Shown piece after piece: positions 8,377-16,019 of a stretch of 29,745 nt of DNA. The translations under genes were made by a program, and so were the position numbers. The notes under the pieces were generated by a model. That model did not search any database. It worked only from the letters and a program-made list of their open reading frames with translations, and had not been told where the DNA came from. The DNA comes from a virus, in the IMG/VR virus record IMGVR_UViG_3300032298_000212, positions 1-29,745 of that record. The stretch is one strand, 5' to 3'. Position 1 is the stretch's first letter, and each line of letters starts with the position of its first letter.

Positions 8377-8504
8377 TTTAATAAGTCTTTAAATTGTTGT
8401 AAATAGTTTTTTTTAAGTTCAAATTTTCCCTTAGCGGTTGCGATAATTTCATTGTGTTCGTATTGCTCAGCGTGTTTGAGCATTTGCAAAATATTTGTTA
8501 TCAT
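8358..8504 (-). CDS. Small protein between tail-tip and tape measure genes, unknown
   Basis: A 48-residue gene. The ATG at 8504-8502 overlaps the stop of the upstream 680-residue gene (ATGA), and the end overlaps the tape measure start by 19 bases. This tight packing fills what would otherwise be a 124-base gap and is the main argument that it is real. The protein begins MITNILQMLKHAEQYE, has a basic helical middle (TAKGKFELKKNYLQQ) and ends KWRLRK. I do not recognise a family. Confidence 0.6.
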   Translation of the reverse strand: MITNILQMLKHAEQYEHNEIIATAKGKFELKKNYLQQFKDLLKWRLRK

Positions 8505-10543
8505 AATTCATTTAAAAGCTCAATGTCGCTCTCTCCATTTGTTAAGTTAGTAGTTATTTTATTAATTCTAAAAAGACGATCCACAATTTTAAACCTATCA
8601 TTTAGCTTTAAATTCATAAAAATACTAATTGGCAAAATTGCTTTGATTTTCGTTAGTCTATTTTTAGGATTAAAAACTTGCATAATATAATCCTGATAAT
8701 ATTTAAAAAATAATGTATCGGTAAAATCGTTAGTTGCAGTCCATTCGTTTAATTCAGCTTTGAAATTTATATTTGAAGTCCCGGTTGTTGGATCTAAATA
8801 AACCGAGTTTGACGGCAAAATATATTTACTAATCTCTTGATGAGTTGATGTTGTTTTTTTAAACGAAAACGCCACATTATCATTATAAATAGGATAAAAT
8901 AAAAGCGGTTTATTAAGTGACGACTCGTAGTTACCAGTAGCAGCGTTAAAATTGTCGTTTGCTGAATAACCCCACTGAATATCCGTAACGCCATTGTCAA
9001 AAATATTGTACAATCTCTCGAATTTCATATGAGAAAACGGAAGAGTTACTTTATAAACGCCTCCCTCAATTTCCGGTAACTCATTATAAATCTCTTTTGC
9101 CCAGTCGTAATTGAATTGCTGGCTATGTTTTAAAGCTAAAAGTGTCTTTGTGTCTTCATAACCAAACTCAACTTGTTTAAATGGTAGAGCCACGTTAACG
9201 CTTTTACTATCTACTTTAATATATTTAGTAATATTATGTACGTTTCCAGTACTATAAAAGTCGTTTAATGTCTTTACTACTATTATATTATTCTCAACGT
9301 AAGCGGTCAAATTAAACATTTTAAAAAGTCCGGTTAAAAAATCCAAAACTTTTAACTCAGGGATTTGCTGAGCAATATCGAAAATAAAATCATTTATAGT
9401 ATTAAAAGCTGGTGCTGTATAAACGTCAAAAACTACACTTGTCGGATTGTCAGGGAAATCAAAACGAGGTAAATTTAAATCGATTAAGTCCATTGTAATA
9501 ATTACCTGAGATTGAATAAAAAATGTATAATTTGCAACATCAATAATTCCTAAATCTAAATAAGCGTTTCCGTTCAAAGTATTACTTTGAAAATATAAAA
9601 CTCCGTTTCTAAATACACTTATTCTATAATCGTCAGTTGAGGTTGTCGTAGTTTGAATATAAGAATTCCCAGCTGTATAATCTTGAGTTACGTGCAAAAT
9701 TGTCGAGTTCTCAAAATAACTATCGACTCCAGTTCCCGTCCACGTATCGATTAACTCCGGAGGTAAAATATTTGAGTCAACTCCTTGAACGTTTCCTTTA
9801 CTTCGGTGCAACCACATAAATAATTGATAATAATCCATATTTGAATTATTAAAAAAATCATTACTAAAAGTTAATCCGTATTGACTCTCGATTGCTCTGA
9901 TTATTTTATCAATTCGAATAGCATATTTTAACTCGCTCCACAAAAGTCCGTGATTGTGAGTTGAGCCTGATTGATAAAATAAATTTCTATCGTCCTCAGA
10001 ATGTCCGGTTGAACTATCGTAATAATACCTATTTGTGTGAGAGATAAAAGGAACTATCACGTCTTCAATTGTCGGATCTTCTTGAAAATAAGTCAATACC
10101 TCATCTGCATTATAAATTTTATTATAAGCCGACAAAGGCAAAGCGTTCAATTTATCCTCTCCGATTAAGTCGTTGAGCTTTATCGTATCTCCGTAGTAAG
10201 TAATTCTATAAGCGTAAGGCTGATTATTTTGCAAGTCAACGCCCTCGAGTTTGATTTTACCACTATTAAATCGGTTTGAGTCAATTTCAATATAGCCGTC
10301 AATTCTTACTCTCGCATCAAAGCCTCCCTCAATATCGTAATTATAATAGTGTTTAAATAAACGATTATTTTCTGAGGTTGCTGGAATTGAGAACGACTTA
10401 GAAAAGTCGGTAAATACTTTGGAAATGTCTTGAACGTCTTGGATAACTTGAGTTATTGAAATTGTCTCGTCGTTAAATAAATCCGTCCTTTGAAATTTAC
10501 CGGTTGTATTGTCTTTTAAAAATAAGGCTAGCGTTAAATCCAT
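8501..10543 (-). CDS. Large tail-tip/baseplate protein, putative
   Basis: A 680-residue protein, starting directly after the stop of the 369-residue gene with no gap. It opens with MDLTLALFLKDNTTGKFQR, then QDVQDISKVFTDFSKSFSIP, a pattern I know from large tail proteins of Bacteroidetes phages ('F..P.S..N...F' followed by 'Y...I..GFD'). The middle is rich in Tyr, Asn and beta segments; the C-terminus has NLKLNDRFKIVDRLFRINKITTNL, similar to the end of hub-type (Tal/gp27-like) proteins. I infer a structural role at the tail tip. No peptidase or lysozyme motif is evident. It sits upstream of the tape measure, whereas tail-tip genes normally follow it. Confidence 0.6.
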   Translation of the reverse strand: MDLTLALFLKDNTTGKFQRTDLFNDETISITQVIQDVQDISKVFTDFSKSFSIPATSENNRLFKHYYNYDIEGGFDARVRIDGYIEIDSNRFNSGKIKLEGVDLQNNQPYAYRITYYGDTIKLNDLIGEDKLNALPLSAYNKIYNADEVLTYFQEDPTIEDVIVPFISHTNRYYYDSSTGHSEDDRNLFYQSGSTHNHGLLWSELKYAIRIDKIIRAIESQYGLTFSNDFFNNSNMDYYQLFMWLHRSKGNVQGVDSNILPPELIDTWTGTGVDSYFENSTILHVTQDYTAGNSYIQTTTTSTDDYRISVFRNGVLYFQSNTLNGNAYLDLGIIDVANYTFFIQSQVIITMDLIDLNLPRFDFPDNPTSVVFDVYTAPAFNTINDFIFDIAQQIPELKVLDFLTGLFKMFNLTAYVENNIIVVKTLNDFYSTGNVHNITKYIKVDSKSVNVALPFKQVEFGYEDTKTLLALKHSQQFNYDWAKEIYNELPEIEGGVYKVTLPFSHMKFERLYNIFDNGVTDIQWGYSANDNFNAATGNYESSLNKPLLFYPIYNDNVAFSFKKTTSTHQEISKYILPSNSVYLDPTTGTSNINFKAELNEWTATNDFTDTLFFKYYQDYIMQVFNPKNRLTKIKAILPISIFMNLKLNDRFKIVDRLFRINKITTNLTNGESDIELLNEL

Positions 10544-11653
10544 TTAAATAGCGTCGTTAATTAAATTATAACTATATTCAAAATCAATCTCGTAGTTAAT
10601 CAATCTATTTTTTAATTTAGTTTTTAGCTCAGTGCCTTGAGTTTTTACAATTACCGGCTTACGATCCAACAAAACGGTCTCGCTTAAAAGTAAGTCAGTA
10701 ATTAGTTCGTTATAACTTTCGTCAATCCAACCGGAATTAACTTTTATCGTTTGAGTTCCTACAAAATTAAAGGACTTATTTTGACCTCTTAACGCTGTAT
10801 AATTTACGTTATCCGGACTCAATTTATAATCACTATTTTTGACGCTTAAATTATTGGTTTGAGCTTTGTAAAAAGTCAAAGTCTGCCAGCCTCCCTCTCT
10901 ATTTATAAAGTCAATTAATACCGGCGTATATTTTGGCTCGCAAATTGGATAGGTATAAAATGGATCAAATGTAATTGGAGACGCTCCGTCAGGAAATAAC
11001 GTGATTGTAACGCTACAACCATTTACATAAGCGTTGTCAATTTTGACTAACGAAATCGGAATGCGATATAAATAAACTCCAATCAAATTATCCTGATTGA
11101 TTGACGTCGGATAACTTACTCCGTCAATGCGGTCATAAGTTACATTTAAAACGTCGCCCAAACTTTGAAAGTCAACCAATATATTTAAATATTGAATTGT
11201 ATTTGTAGGATAAGTATTTTGTATTTGATAGTTATTTTTTATGTCTGAATTAAATAATAAATCTACTCTACTATTAACAGCAGTTTGTAATCCGTCCATA
11301 TATTGAGTGAAACCATTTACCCCAACGTAGTCAGTCGTATCAATTAATTCGTAAGTACCGGCGTTATTCCAATATCTTTTGACTTTAAATAAAGCAAAAT
11401 TTTCGTTATAATCCCAACCGATATAATTTGGATAATTTGGCGCAATATTATCGATAAATTCCTTAACGAAATTTGATATATTATAATAATTTGATACGTT
11501 TGTTGGATCAGGCGACGGCTTGCTCAAGGTGTATCTCGGAGAGATTGGAGGGACTTCGCCTTGTCTCCAAATAAATAACTCTATTTTAGAGCCAATTTGC
11601 CCAGCCTCAGTGACTTCAATTACAAACGGACTTCTTACTTTAACTACTTTCAT
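10544..11653 (-). CDS. Tail-tip structural protein, putative (distal-tail-like)
   Basis: A 369-residue beta-rich protein in the tail module, adjacent on both sides (no gap) to the gp10-like gene and the 680-residue gene. It begins MKVVKVRSPFVIEVTEAGQI, contains YNISNFVKEFIDNIAPNYP and the segment CEPKYTPVLIDFINREGGWQ followed by LTFYKAQTNNLSV, and ends with LLDRKPVIVKTQGTELK and INYEIDFEYSYNLIND. The combination of 'GGWQ..TFY', a late 'L...PV.VK' strand and a final 'I.F.Y..N' is known to me from structural proteins of flavobacterial phages without a proven role. Its place with the hub-like gene suggests a distal tail or baseplate component. Confidence 0.55.
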   Translation of the reverse strand: MKVVKVRSPFVIEVTEAGQIGSKIELFIWRQGEVPPISPRYTLSKPSPDPTNVSNYYNISNFVKEFIDNIAPNYPNYIGWDYNENFALFKVKRYWNNAGTYELIDTTDYVGVNGFTQYMDGLQTAVNSRVDLLFNSDIKNNYQIQNTYPTNTIQYLNILVDFQSLGDVLNVTYDRIDGVSYPTSINQDNLIGVYLYRIPISLVKIDNAYVNGCSVTITLFPDGASPITFDPFYTYPICEPKYTPVLIDFINREGGWQTLTFYKAQTNNLSVKNSDYKLSPDNVNYTALRGQNKSFNFVGTQTIKVNSGWIDESYNELITDLLLSETVLLDRKPVIVKTQGTELKTKLKNRLINYEIDFEYSYNLINDAI

Positions 11654-12178
11654 TTATTTAATATCTTTTAATGTAAATTCTAAAAACGACTCCAAATCCA
11701 AGCCGTACTTTTCAGCTATATTATTGTCAAAATCTTTGTACTCATTGTCAAACGCATTCCTAAAAAATCTCGTCTCGTATGTTCCCGTCCTATTTATCGA
11801 GTTTGTTATCGAGGTAACCATTAATTTACGATTTGTAAATTGACCTCCAGCGCCTCGCACTCCTTGAATGCCTTTGCGAATAACCCACTTATCAATTGCA
11901 CTCCTTGAGGCGTTTGCTTTGTACGGAGAATTTGGAGCTTTTGCACTTGACTCACTTCCTTTCGTTCCGTAATCTAATTGCGCCCAATAATCCTCAGCAT
12001 AAAAATCAAACTCGATTGAGTTTTTATTCTCTTTGGCTTTGTACTCTAAAGACTTCGACAATTGGCCGGATGCGTTATGCGTTCCGTAACGTCCTCCGAC
12101 TTTTAGATTTTGCCTCGCTCTTTCGACAACCGATTGACCGAACTCGTTGAGCGCTTGCTGTACGTTTTTAATCTCCAT
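11654..12178 (-). CDS. HK97 gp10-like head-tail/tail completion protein
   Basis: The protein from Met at 12178 has 174 residues. An open frame extends 16 codons further to a GTG at 12226, but that would overlap the upstream gene by 59 bases, while the ATG at 12178 overlaps by 11 and gives the typical start MEIKNVQQALNEFGQSVVER. The pattern of a helix with a basic face, SGQLSKSLEYKAKENKNSIEF, YWAQLDYGTKGSES, then an APNSPYKA loop and a helix ending RGAGGQFTNRK matches the HK97 gp10 / phage tail completion family ('A..Y..yvE.GT' motif). It probably joins neck and tail. Confidence 0.65.
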   Translation of the reverse strand: MEIKNVQQALNEFGQSVVERARQNLKVGGRYGTHNASGQLSKSLEYKAKENKNSIEFDFYAEDYWAQLDYGTKGSESSAKAPNSPYKANASRSAIDKWVIRKGIQGVRGAGGQFTNRKLMVTSITNSINRTGTYETRFFRNAFDNEYKDFDNNIAEKYGLDLESFLEFTLKDIK

Positions 12179-12632
12179 TGCAACAAACTCCAAAATCGTT
12201 ATTCGGTACGCTAATTTCAATATCACACTTCCAGCCGTCTAAGGCATTCGTAAACGCTAAAAGTATCGGTTGCAAACTCGGATCGTTTTGTAATTCAATA
12301 TCAAACTCATTACGTTGCAATCGCATTTTCGTAATCATATAATTGAGGATTGCGTGGCAAGTGTTGAGGTTGTCAAGCTCGTTGTCGTTCCCTAAGAATT
12401 TATCTTTTACATTTATCTTTGACATATTACGAATATCGACAACAGCCACCTCGAAAGTAAAATTGACAACTCCATTATTAATTGAAGAGCTGAGTATATT
12501 AATATGAGCGAGCGGAAATATATTTTTTTTAACATTGTCGATTATGTCAGTGCCGTGAGTAATTGTATTTAAAAGAGGTGCGCTCTCCAACGTACTCTTA
12601 ATGTAATCTATTGCCTGATAAAATGCTCTCAT
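12168..12632 (-). CDS. Tail terminator/completion-type protein, putative
   Basis: A 154-residue protein. Its ATG overlaps the stop of the frameshift extension of the tail chaperone (ATGA at 12632-12629). Features I associate with tail terminator-like proteins of Bacteroidetes phages: an N-terminal helix (MRAFYQAIDYIKSTLE), then LLNTITHGTDIIDNVKKNIF, PLAHINILSSSINNGVVNF, a strand FTFEVAVVDIR, a cluster NELDNLNTCHAILNYMI, and a C-terminal LDGWKCDIEISVPN. It would cap the tail tube or link it to the neck. Not certain; the family is poorly characterised. Confidence 0.55.
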   Translation of the reverse strand: MRAFYQAIDYIKSTLESAPLLNTITHGTDIIDNVKKNIFPLAHINILSSSINNGVVNFTFEVAVVDIRNMSKINVKDKFLGNDNELDNLNTCHAILNYMITKMRLQRNEFDIELQNDPSLQPILLAFTNALDGWKCDIEISVPNNDFGVCCNGD

Positions 12633-12889
12633 TTTTTAAAGTGATTTTTAATTTGTTTTGCCTCCTCTTTGCTTTCGTCGATTAAGTAAGATAATAACGT
12701 GAGTGACTCGTGAAGAGGCTCGTTTCCAACGTCTCGAGGCTTAATTCTAAGCTCTCTTGAAAGTCTAACAAAAGATTGATACCAACCCCAGCGCTCGTTG
12801 AAACCTCCTCGAGAAATTTCCCCTCCCTCATCGCCTTGCTCTCCAAATGCGATAGGATATTGCTCAATAATTCCTTGCTTAAATTCCAA
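12629..12889 (-). CDS. Tail assembly chaperone, -1 frame extension
   Basis: This frame encodes 86 residues, including GGFNERWGWYQSFVRLSREL and HESLTLLSYLIDESKEEAKQ. The 'WGW..S...L' followed by '..L...L' and 'Y L...K.E' pattern is the one of the second tail chaperone product in Bacteroidetes siphophages. It has no Met codon at all; the only available start is a TTG at 12889-12887 placed directly on the slippery T run, so an independent start is unlikely. It overlaps the 0 frame of the 230-residue chaperone for 208 bases. Read by a -1 shift after codon 162 of that gene, it gives a fusion of about 248 residues ending at 12629, as in lambda G/GT. Confidence 0.7.
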   Translation of the reverse strand: MEFKQGIIEQYPIAFGEQGDEGGEISRGGFNERWGWYQSFVRLSRELRIKPRDVGNEPLHESLTLLSYLIDESKEEAKQIKNHFKK

Positions 12890-13374
12890 AAAAAAAGAAT
12901 AGAGCCAGTAACAACGTCCATTCTTACGTCGTTAAATAAATCGGCTTTGCTCTCGTCTCCGTCGTAATCCTCAATTTGATAAAACGGCATCGCTGACTTT
13001 GTAATTGGACGATATAATACTGACATCAATAGCGCCAAATTATCCTGATCTCCGAGTAATGTGTCAATCGTTGCGTGTTCTCCGATAGTCATTTTGTCTA
13101 AGTTCGGAATAAATCCATAATGCACTCCGTTCATTTTAAACGTCCTAACGAGCTGAGGTTTTTGATCCAATACCTTAGCCAATTGCTCAACGATTTCAGC
13201 GAAGTCGTTAACCGGTATTTTCATAACGTCAGCCACGCTCAAGTTACAAAATATCGCAACCATTTGAATGCAAACAAAAGTCTCATCGTCCTGGTTGTCT
13301 TTTACTACTTTTAAATATCTCAAATACTGAGACAATTTAATCTCCTTTAAATCCGTTGGAATTACTACTCTCAT
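12682..13374 (-). CDS. Tail assembly chaperone (G-like, 0 frame)
   Basis: A 230-residue protein. The N-terminal pattern (MRVVIPTDLKEIKLSQYLRY, then VAIFCNLSVADVMKIP, NGVHYGFIPNLDKMTIGEHA) matches a tail chaperone-like family found in Bacteroidetes phages: 'YGFIP.Ld.iT.GE' is its hallmark. The continuation SILFFWNLSKELLSNILSHL also fits that family, so the full 0-frame product is probably made. It contains the T9 slippery run at codons 160-163. It begins the second late unit: the ATG at 13374 is 5 bases from GTTATA of the element at 13380-13403. The product would bind the tape measure during tail assembly. Confidence 0.7.
   Translation of the reverse strand: MRVVIPTDLKEIKLSQYLRYLKVVKDNQDDETFVCIQMVAIFCNLSVADVMKIPVNDFAEIVEQLAKVLDQKPQLVRTFKMNGVHYGFIPNLDKMTIGEHATIDTLLGDQDNLALLMSVLYRPITKSAMPFYQIEDYDGDESKADLFNDVRMDVVTGSILFFWNLSKELLSNILSHLESKAMREGKFLEEVSTSAGVGINLLLDFQESLELSLETLETSLFTSHSRYYLT
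12888..12897 (-). other. Probable -1 ribosomal frameshift site
   Basis: Minus strand C followed by nine T. In the 0 frame it reads CTT TTT TTT TGG (codons 160-163 of the chaperone), so the heptamer T TTT TTT is available for a -1 slip, after which reading continues TTG GAA into the extension frame. No Met exists downstream in that frame. I did not find an obvious strong pseudoknot by eye. An indel error in this homopolymer is the alternative. Confidence 0.65.
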
Positions 13375-13379
13375 ATATA

Positions 13380-13403
13380 TATAACTAAAAAAAGTCGTTT
13401 TGT
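13380..13403 (-). promoter_or_regulatory. Putative phage late promoter (ACAAAAC-N11-GTTATA), copy 3
   Basis: Minus strand: ACAAAAC at 13403-13397, spacer of 11, GTTATA at 13385-13380, then 5 bases (TATAT, the same as copy 1) to the ATG at 13374. Located in the 38-base gap between terL and the tail chaperone, where no other feature explains it. Confidence 0.65.
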
Positions 13404-13412
13404 TTATTTTTT

Positions 13413-14576
13413 TTATGTAATTATAACTCGTCTCGATTTGTTTATTGCGAGACTCATCATTGCGAAGTATCTCAAAGCGTCGATTGCGTGGTTAAATTCG
13501 TCGATAGGTCGGTTTAATTTTTTGCCGGTTTTGTCAACATCCCAGCTATAATTGCGTAGCTCCTTAATTAAATTGGTGCTTGACTTTGTGACTAAGATTT
13601 CCTTTTGTTGTAATACCGAGATACCATAATTGATTGAGTCAGCTCCTTTGACAACCGGCTTAATATTAAACCCGGCTCGTCTTATCTCCTCTATTGACTT
13701 TGGTTCGGCTGAGTCAGCCCAAATTGGAGCGGTGCGTTCCTGTTTCATTAGTCGAATTATATCTGAGTTCAAAAGTGAGGTTGAATAAATCATTTCGTCA
13801 ACGATTATTTTGCCGTTGTAATCATAAACTCCAACGTGAGCCGTTGGATCGTTTGAATAACCAAAGTCAAGTCCACTCCCTAAGAATTTTGCCTCAGGCG
13901 GTATTGTGTCGATTGTCTCCCAATTTTGAAATATCACTCCCTCAAGTGAGCCGAGTTGACCGAGTCCGTAAACGTTCCACCAATTCGCCCAATAAGTTGA
14001 GGTTGACGCTTTGTCTTTTGCTTTCTCAATCTCTTTGACAATTGCCGGATCGAGAGCCTCGTTATCTTTGTACGTCAAAATAACAAAGTCAGAGTCGGCA
14101 TCGTTTAAGAGTTCCGTTTGTACCCAAAATTCATTTGTTGGATTGTAGTCAAGGTATATGAATTTTTTAGTACGGACGGCTAATTGCTGGTAACTTTCAA
14201 AGTCGATATTATTGCACTCGTTTACGAATAGAATATCACGTCTCGCTCCTCGTAATTTGTCAGGTTGGTCGACGCTAAAAAATTCAATATAAGAATTATT
14301 TGAGAATGTATATTTAAGTGACGACCGGTTGAAATTAGCATCTCGATAGTTGTCAGTTAGGAGCATTATTTTTTGGAAGTCTTTTAAAGCTCCACGTTTC
14401 AAATGAGGGATTGACTCACTAACTATTGAAATCTCTGAAAAGGGATTTTGAATAGCGTAAGTAATAAGCAAAGGCAATATCGAAAACGTTTTGGAACTAC
14501 TCGTCCCACCTTGCACAATCCTAACTCGTTTTCTTAATTTGGCGATTTTACTCTGAGCCGTCGTTTTCTGGAACAT
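13413..14576 (-). CDS. terL: Terminase large subunit
   Basis: A 387-residue DNA packaging motor. Walker A is GGTSSSKT at 23-30 with the TSSSKT form typical of PBSX-type terminases; Walker B is ILFVNE at 115-120, with the coupling motif YNPTN at 144-148. The nuclease domain shows GLDFGY (Asp237), WADSAEP (Asp288) and a late DEFNHAIDALRY (Asp359 and Asp366). The length is slightly short but normal for this group. The start overlaps the small subunit by 29 bases. A headful (pac) mechanism would fit the circularly permuted assembly, but no pac site can be identified by eye. Confidence 0.9.
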   Translation of the reverse strand: MFQKTTAQSKIAKLRKRVRIVQGGTSSSKTFSILPLLITYAIQNPFSEISIVSESIPHLKRGALKDFQKIMLLTDNYRDANFNRSSLKYTFSNNSYIEFFSVDQPDKLRGARRDILFVNECNNIDFESYQQLAVRTKKFIYLDYNPTNEFWVQTELLNDADSDFVILTYKDNEALDPAIVKEIEKAKDKASTSTYWANWWNVYGLGQLGSLEGVIFQNWETIDTIPPEAKFLGSGLDFGYSNDPTAHVGVYDYNGKIIVDEMIYSTSLLNSDIIRLMKQERTAPIWADSAEPKSIEEIRRAGFNIKPVVKGADSINYGISVLQQKEILVTKSSTNLIKELRNYSWDVDKTGKKLNRPIDEFNHAIDALRYFAMMSLAINKSRRVIIT

Positions 14577-14862
14577 CCAAATCGAGTGAATTAAAAATCG
14601 GTTTTTCTATATTTAAATTCATTTCCGTTTCCACTTTTTTAGGCACGAAATATTGAGCGTACTTTGCGAATAGTTCCAAATATTTATATGGATCTTTGTC
14701 TAAGACATCGGCAAAGGCTTGGTGTATGTTTGGCACTTGAGCCTCCAACGTTTGAACGAATAAAGCTCTCGCCTCAGATATCAATTTAGTCTCTGCGCCT
14801 TTCGGTTTTAATCCTCCGTGACCTTTTTTAAGTCTTCCGTTTTCGTCTCTACTACTTTCCAT
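14548..14862 (-). CDS. terS: Terminase small subunit, putative
   Basis: A 104-residue protein directly before and overlapping terL by 29 bases. It begins with a charged segment (MESSRDENGRLKKGHGGLKP) with the motif 'DENGRLKKG..G.KP', common at the start of small terminase subunits of Bacteroidetes phages, followed by helices (AETKLISEARALFVQTLEAQ; DPYKYLELFAKYAQYF) and an acidic tail. It would recognise phage DNA and start packaging. The assignment rests mostly on position and general pattern; I do not see a clear helix-turn-helix. Confidence 0.7.
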   Translation of the reverse strand: MESSRDENGRLKKGHGGLKPKGAETKLISEARALFVQTLEAQVPNIHQAFADVLDKDPYKYLELFAKYAQYFVPKKVETEMNLNIEKPIFNSLDLDVPENDGSE

Positions 14863-14875
14863 ATCTTACAATAAT

Positions 14876-15091
14876 TTATTGAATTTGATATTTACCTAAA
14901 ATAACCTCGTTATTTGTCAAAAACTCCGACGTAAACAATTTAAAGCCGTTGTGAGACTTCTTTTTTAATAACTTATATAAGTTGCTCGGCATCCAAATTT
15001 CGTTCGCTGATAGGTCTGCTGGTGCGTTTTCGATTATAGCGTCCAAAAATTCGTAAAATTCGGCTTGCTGTTGTTTTTTAGTTATTTTCAT
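14876..15091 (-). CDS. Hypothetical protein before the terminase genes
   Basis: A 71-residue protein (MKITKKQQQAEFYEFLDAII, then EIWMPSNLYKLLKKKSHNGF) that I do not recognise. Its helical start and a 'P..LY..L' helix could form a small DNA-binding fold, but this is speculation. It lies 13 bases before terS and 147 bases after the four-cysteine protein; the gap upstream contains a hairpin with a T run close to its start codon. Confidence 0.55.
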   Translation of the reverse strand: MKITKKQQQAEFYEFLDAIIENAPADLSANEIWMPSNLYKLLKKKSHNGFKLFTSEFLTNNEVILGKYQIQ

Positions 15092-15102
15092 AATTATATT
15101 TT

Positions 15103-15132
15103 AAAAAAAAATGTTAGCCTTTCCCTCCTAAC
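15103..15132 (-). terminator. Weak hairpin with T9 run in the 15092-15238 gap
   Basis: On the minus strand GTTAG...CTAAC (five pairs, ten-base loop) is followed by A and nine T, about 12 bases before the ATG at 15091. The stem is short, so this is a weak terminator or attenuator candidate. The rest of the 147-base gap holds a second small inverted repeat (CTTTAG/CTAAAG) and no promoter I can recognise. Confidence 0.35.
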
Positions 15133-15238
15133 TTACTAACTTGCAAAATATGACTCCTTAGTTTTGCTCCCGTTTCACAACCTTGTAAAGTAGGTTTAAA
15201 CTCCCTTTAGTTTTCTTTACTTTCTAAAGCCAGTATTT

Positions 15239-15610
15239 TTATTTAAAATTATATAATTTATATAAATCTTTGATTATTGCCTCGTGTACTTTTGAGCAAC
15301 TTGAGCAATTTGAGTTATCGATACCAAAATAATAAGAATAAAGTCCGTTTAAAAATTCAGCATCCTCAAAATTTAACTCGGTACGCTTTCCGTCGATTAC
15401 TCTTTGACCTTTTACGTCTAAAAATATTCTAAAATGTTCTTTGTCGATTGCTGTCATTTCCGATTTTACCTTTTTAAAGTTAAATAATCGGTTAAGTCCA
15501 AATCGTCTCTCCTCGCATCCTTGACACGGCTCAATTCCTACGGCTGAGGTTACAGCTGCAACCACATCGCCAAGTCCCTGAATTTCTTTTTTAGTTCTTC
15601 TTTTTGCCAT
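15239..15610 (-). CDS. Four-cysteine (zinc-binding) protein, unknown
   Basis: A 123-residue protein with two CxxC pairs: CQGCEERR at about 34-41 and CSSCSKV at about 102-108. The N-terminus is basic (MAKRRTKKEIQGLGDVVAAV). The spacing of the two CxxC pairs suggests one zinc-binding site joining the ends of the chain. I recall proteins with the pattern 'GLGD.V..VT.a.GI..C.GC..R...LN..F' in Bacteroidetes phages without known function. It overlaps the end of the sigma-like gene by 20 bases, so the two are co-translated, and it could be a transcription or packaging accessory factor. Confidence 0.6.
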   Translation of the reverse strand: MAKRRTKKEIQGLGDVVAAVTSAVGIEPCQGCEERRFGLNRLFNFKKVKSEMTAIDKEHFRIFLDVKGQRVIDGKRTELNFEDAEFLNGLYSYYFGIDNSNCSSCSKVHEAIIKDLYKLYNFK

Positions 15611-16019
15611 TTAATTTATTTTTTACCATTTTATTAATCCGGTGTATAGTTTGAATGTGAATGCCGGTTTGTCTTGAGAGTTCTCGTTGACCTAAGAGCG
15701 TTGATTGTTCAAACATCGTTCTCTCGTACCAGGTTAAGTCTTTTGATAGCTCTGAATAATCAATTCCCTCACAATATTCCTCATCTTCGACTTCAAAATT
15801 ACTAAAATCGTCGATTAAAATATCGTTATTTTTAAGAGAGTCATAAAATAATGACCTCAAAGTTACAAAAATATATCCGTCAGTGACCGGAATAGTCCTC
15901 TCTGATAATTTAATATACATATTTTGAACCAACTCGTCCGCTAAGTCCTTGCTCTTGCAAATTTGAAAAGCCATTTTACGCCACTGAGCGTCCTTTTTAG
16001 CGAGTTCGTGAATTATCAA
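15591..16019 (-). CDS. Sigma-70-family-like protein (phage late sigma candidate)
   Basis: A 142-residue protein with a sigma region 2-like N-terminal half (WRKMAFQICKSKDLADELVQ at 13-32, then NMYIKL, and YIFVTLRSLFYDSLK at 49-63, matching the '..DLVQ..fi.l' and '..yl....rn...D.lR' signatures) and a C-terminal helix-turn-helix like region 4.2 (LLGQRELSRQTGIHIQTIHR at 108-127, then MVKNKL). The linker between them is acidic. It starts with TTG at 16019, coupled to the previous stop (TTGA); the next Met is residue 16, which would cut region 2. I infer an alternative sigma or sigma-like activator for late genes. It is the second gene of the unit whose promoter carries the late-type element. Confidence 0.7.
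   Translation of the reverse strand: MIIHELAKKDAQWRKMAFQICKSKDLADELVQNMYIKLSERTIPVTDGYIFVTLRSLFYDSLKNNDILIDDFSNFEVEDEEYCEGIDYSELSKDLTWYERTMFEQSTLLGQRELSRQTGIHIQTIHRINKMVKNKLNGKKKN

Noticed and set aside
8794-9000. Minus-strand frame of 68 codons inside the 680-residue tail gene
   Set aside because: It is a shadow within a long, well-supported gene in another frame.
10567-10590. Further TATAAC (GTTATA) occurrences, for example near 10567, 10724 and 13426
   Set aside because: They are inside or at the end of genes and lack the ACAAAAC half at 11 bases, so they are not counted as copies of the late-type element.
12179-12226. Upstream GTG start of the gp10-like gene
   Set aside because: It would overlap the preceding gene by 59 bases; the ATG at 12178 gives a normal family start and a short overlap.
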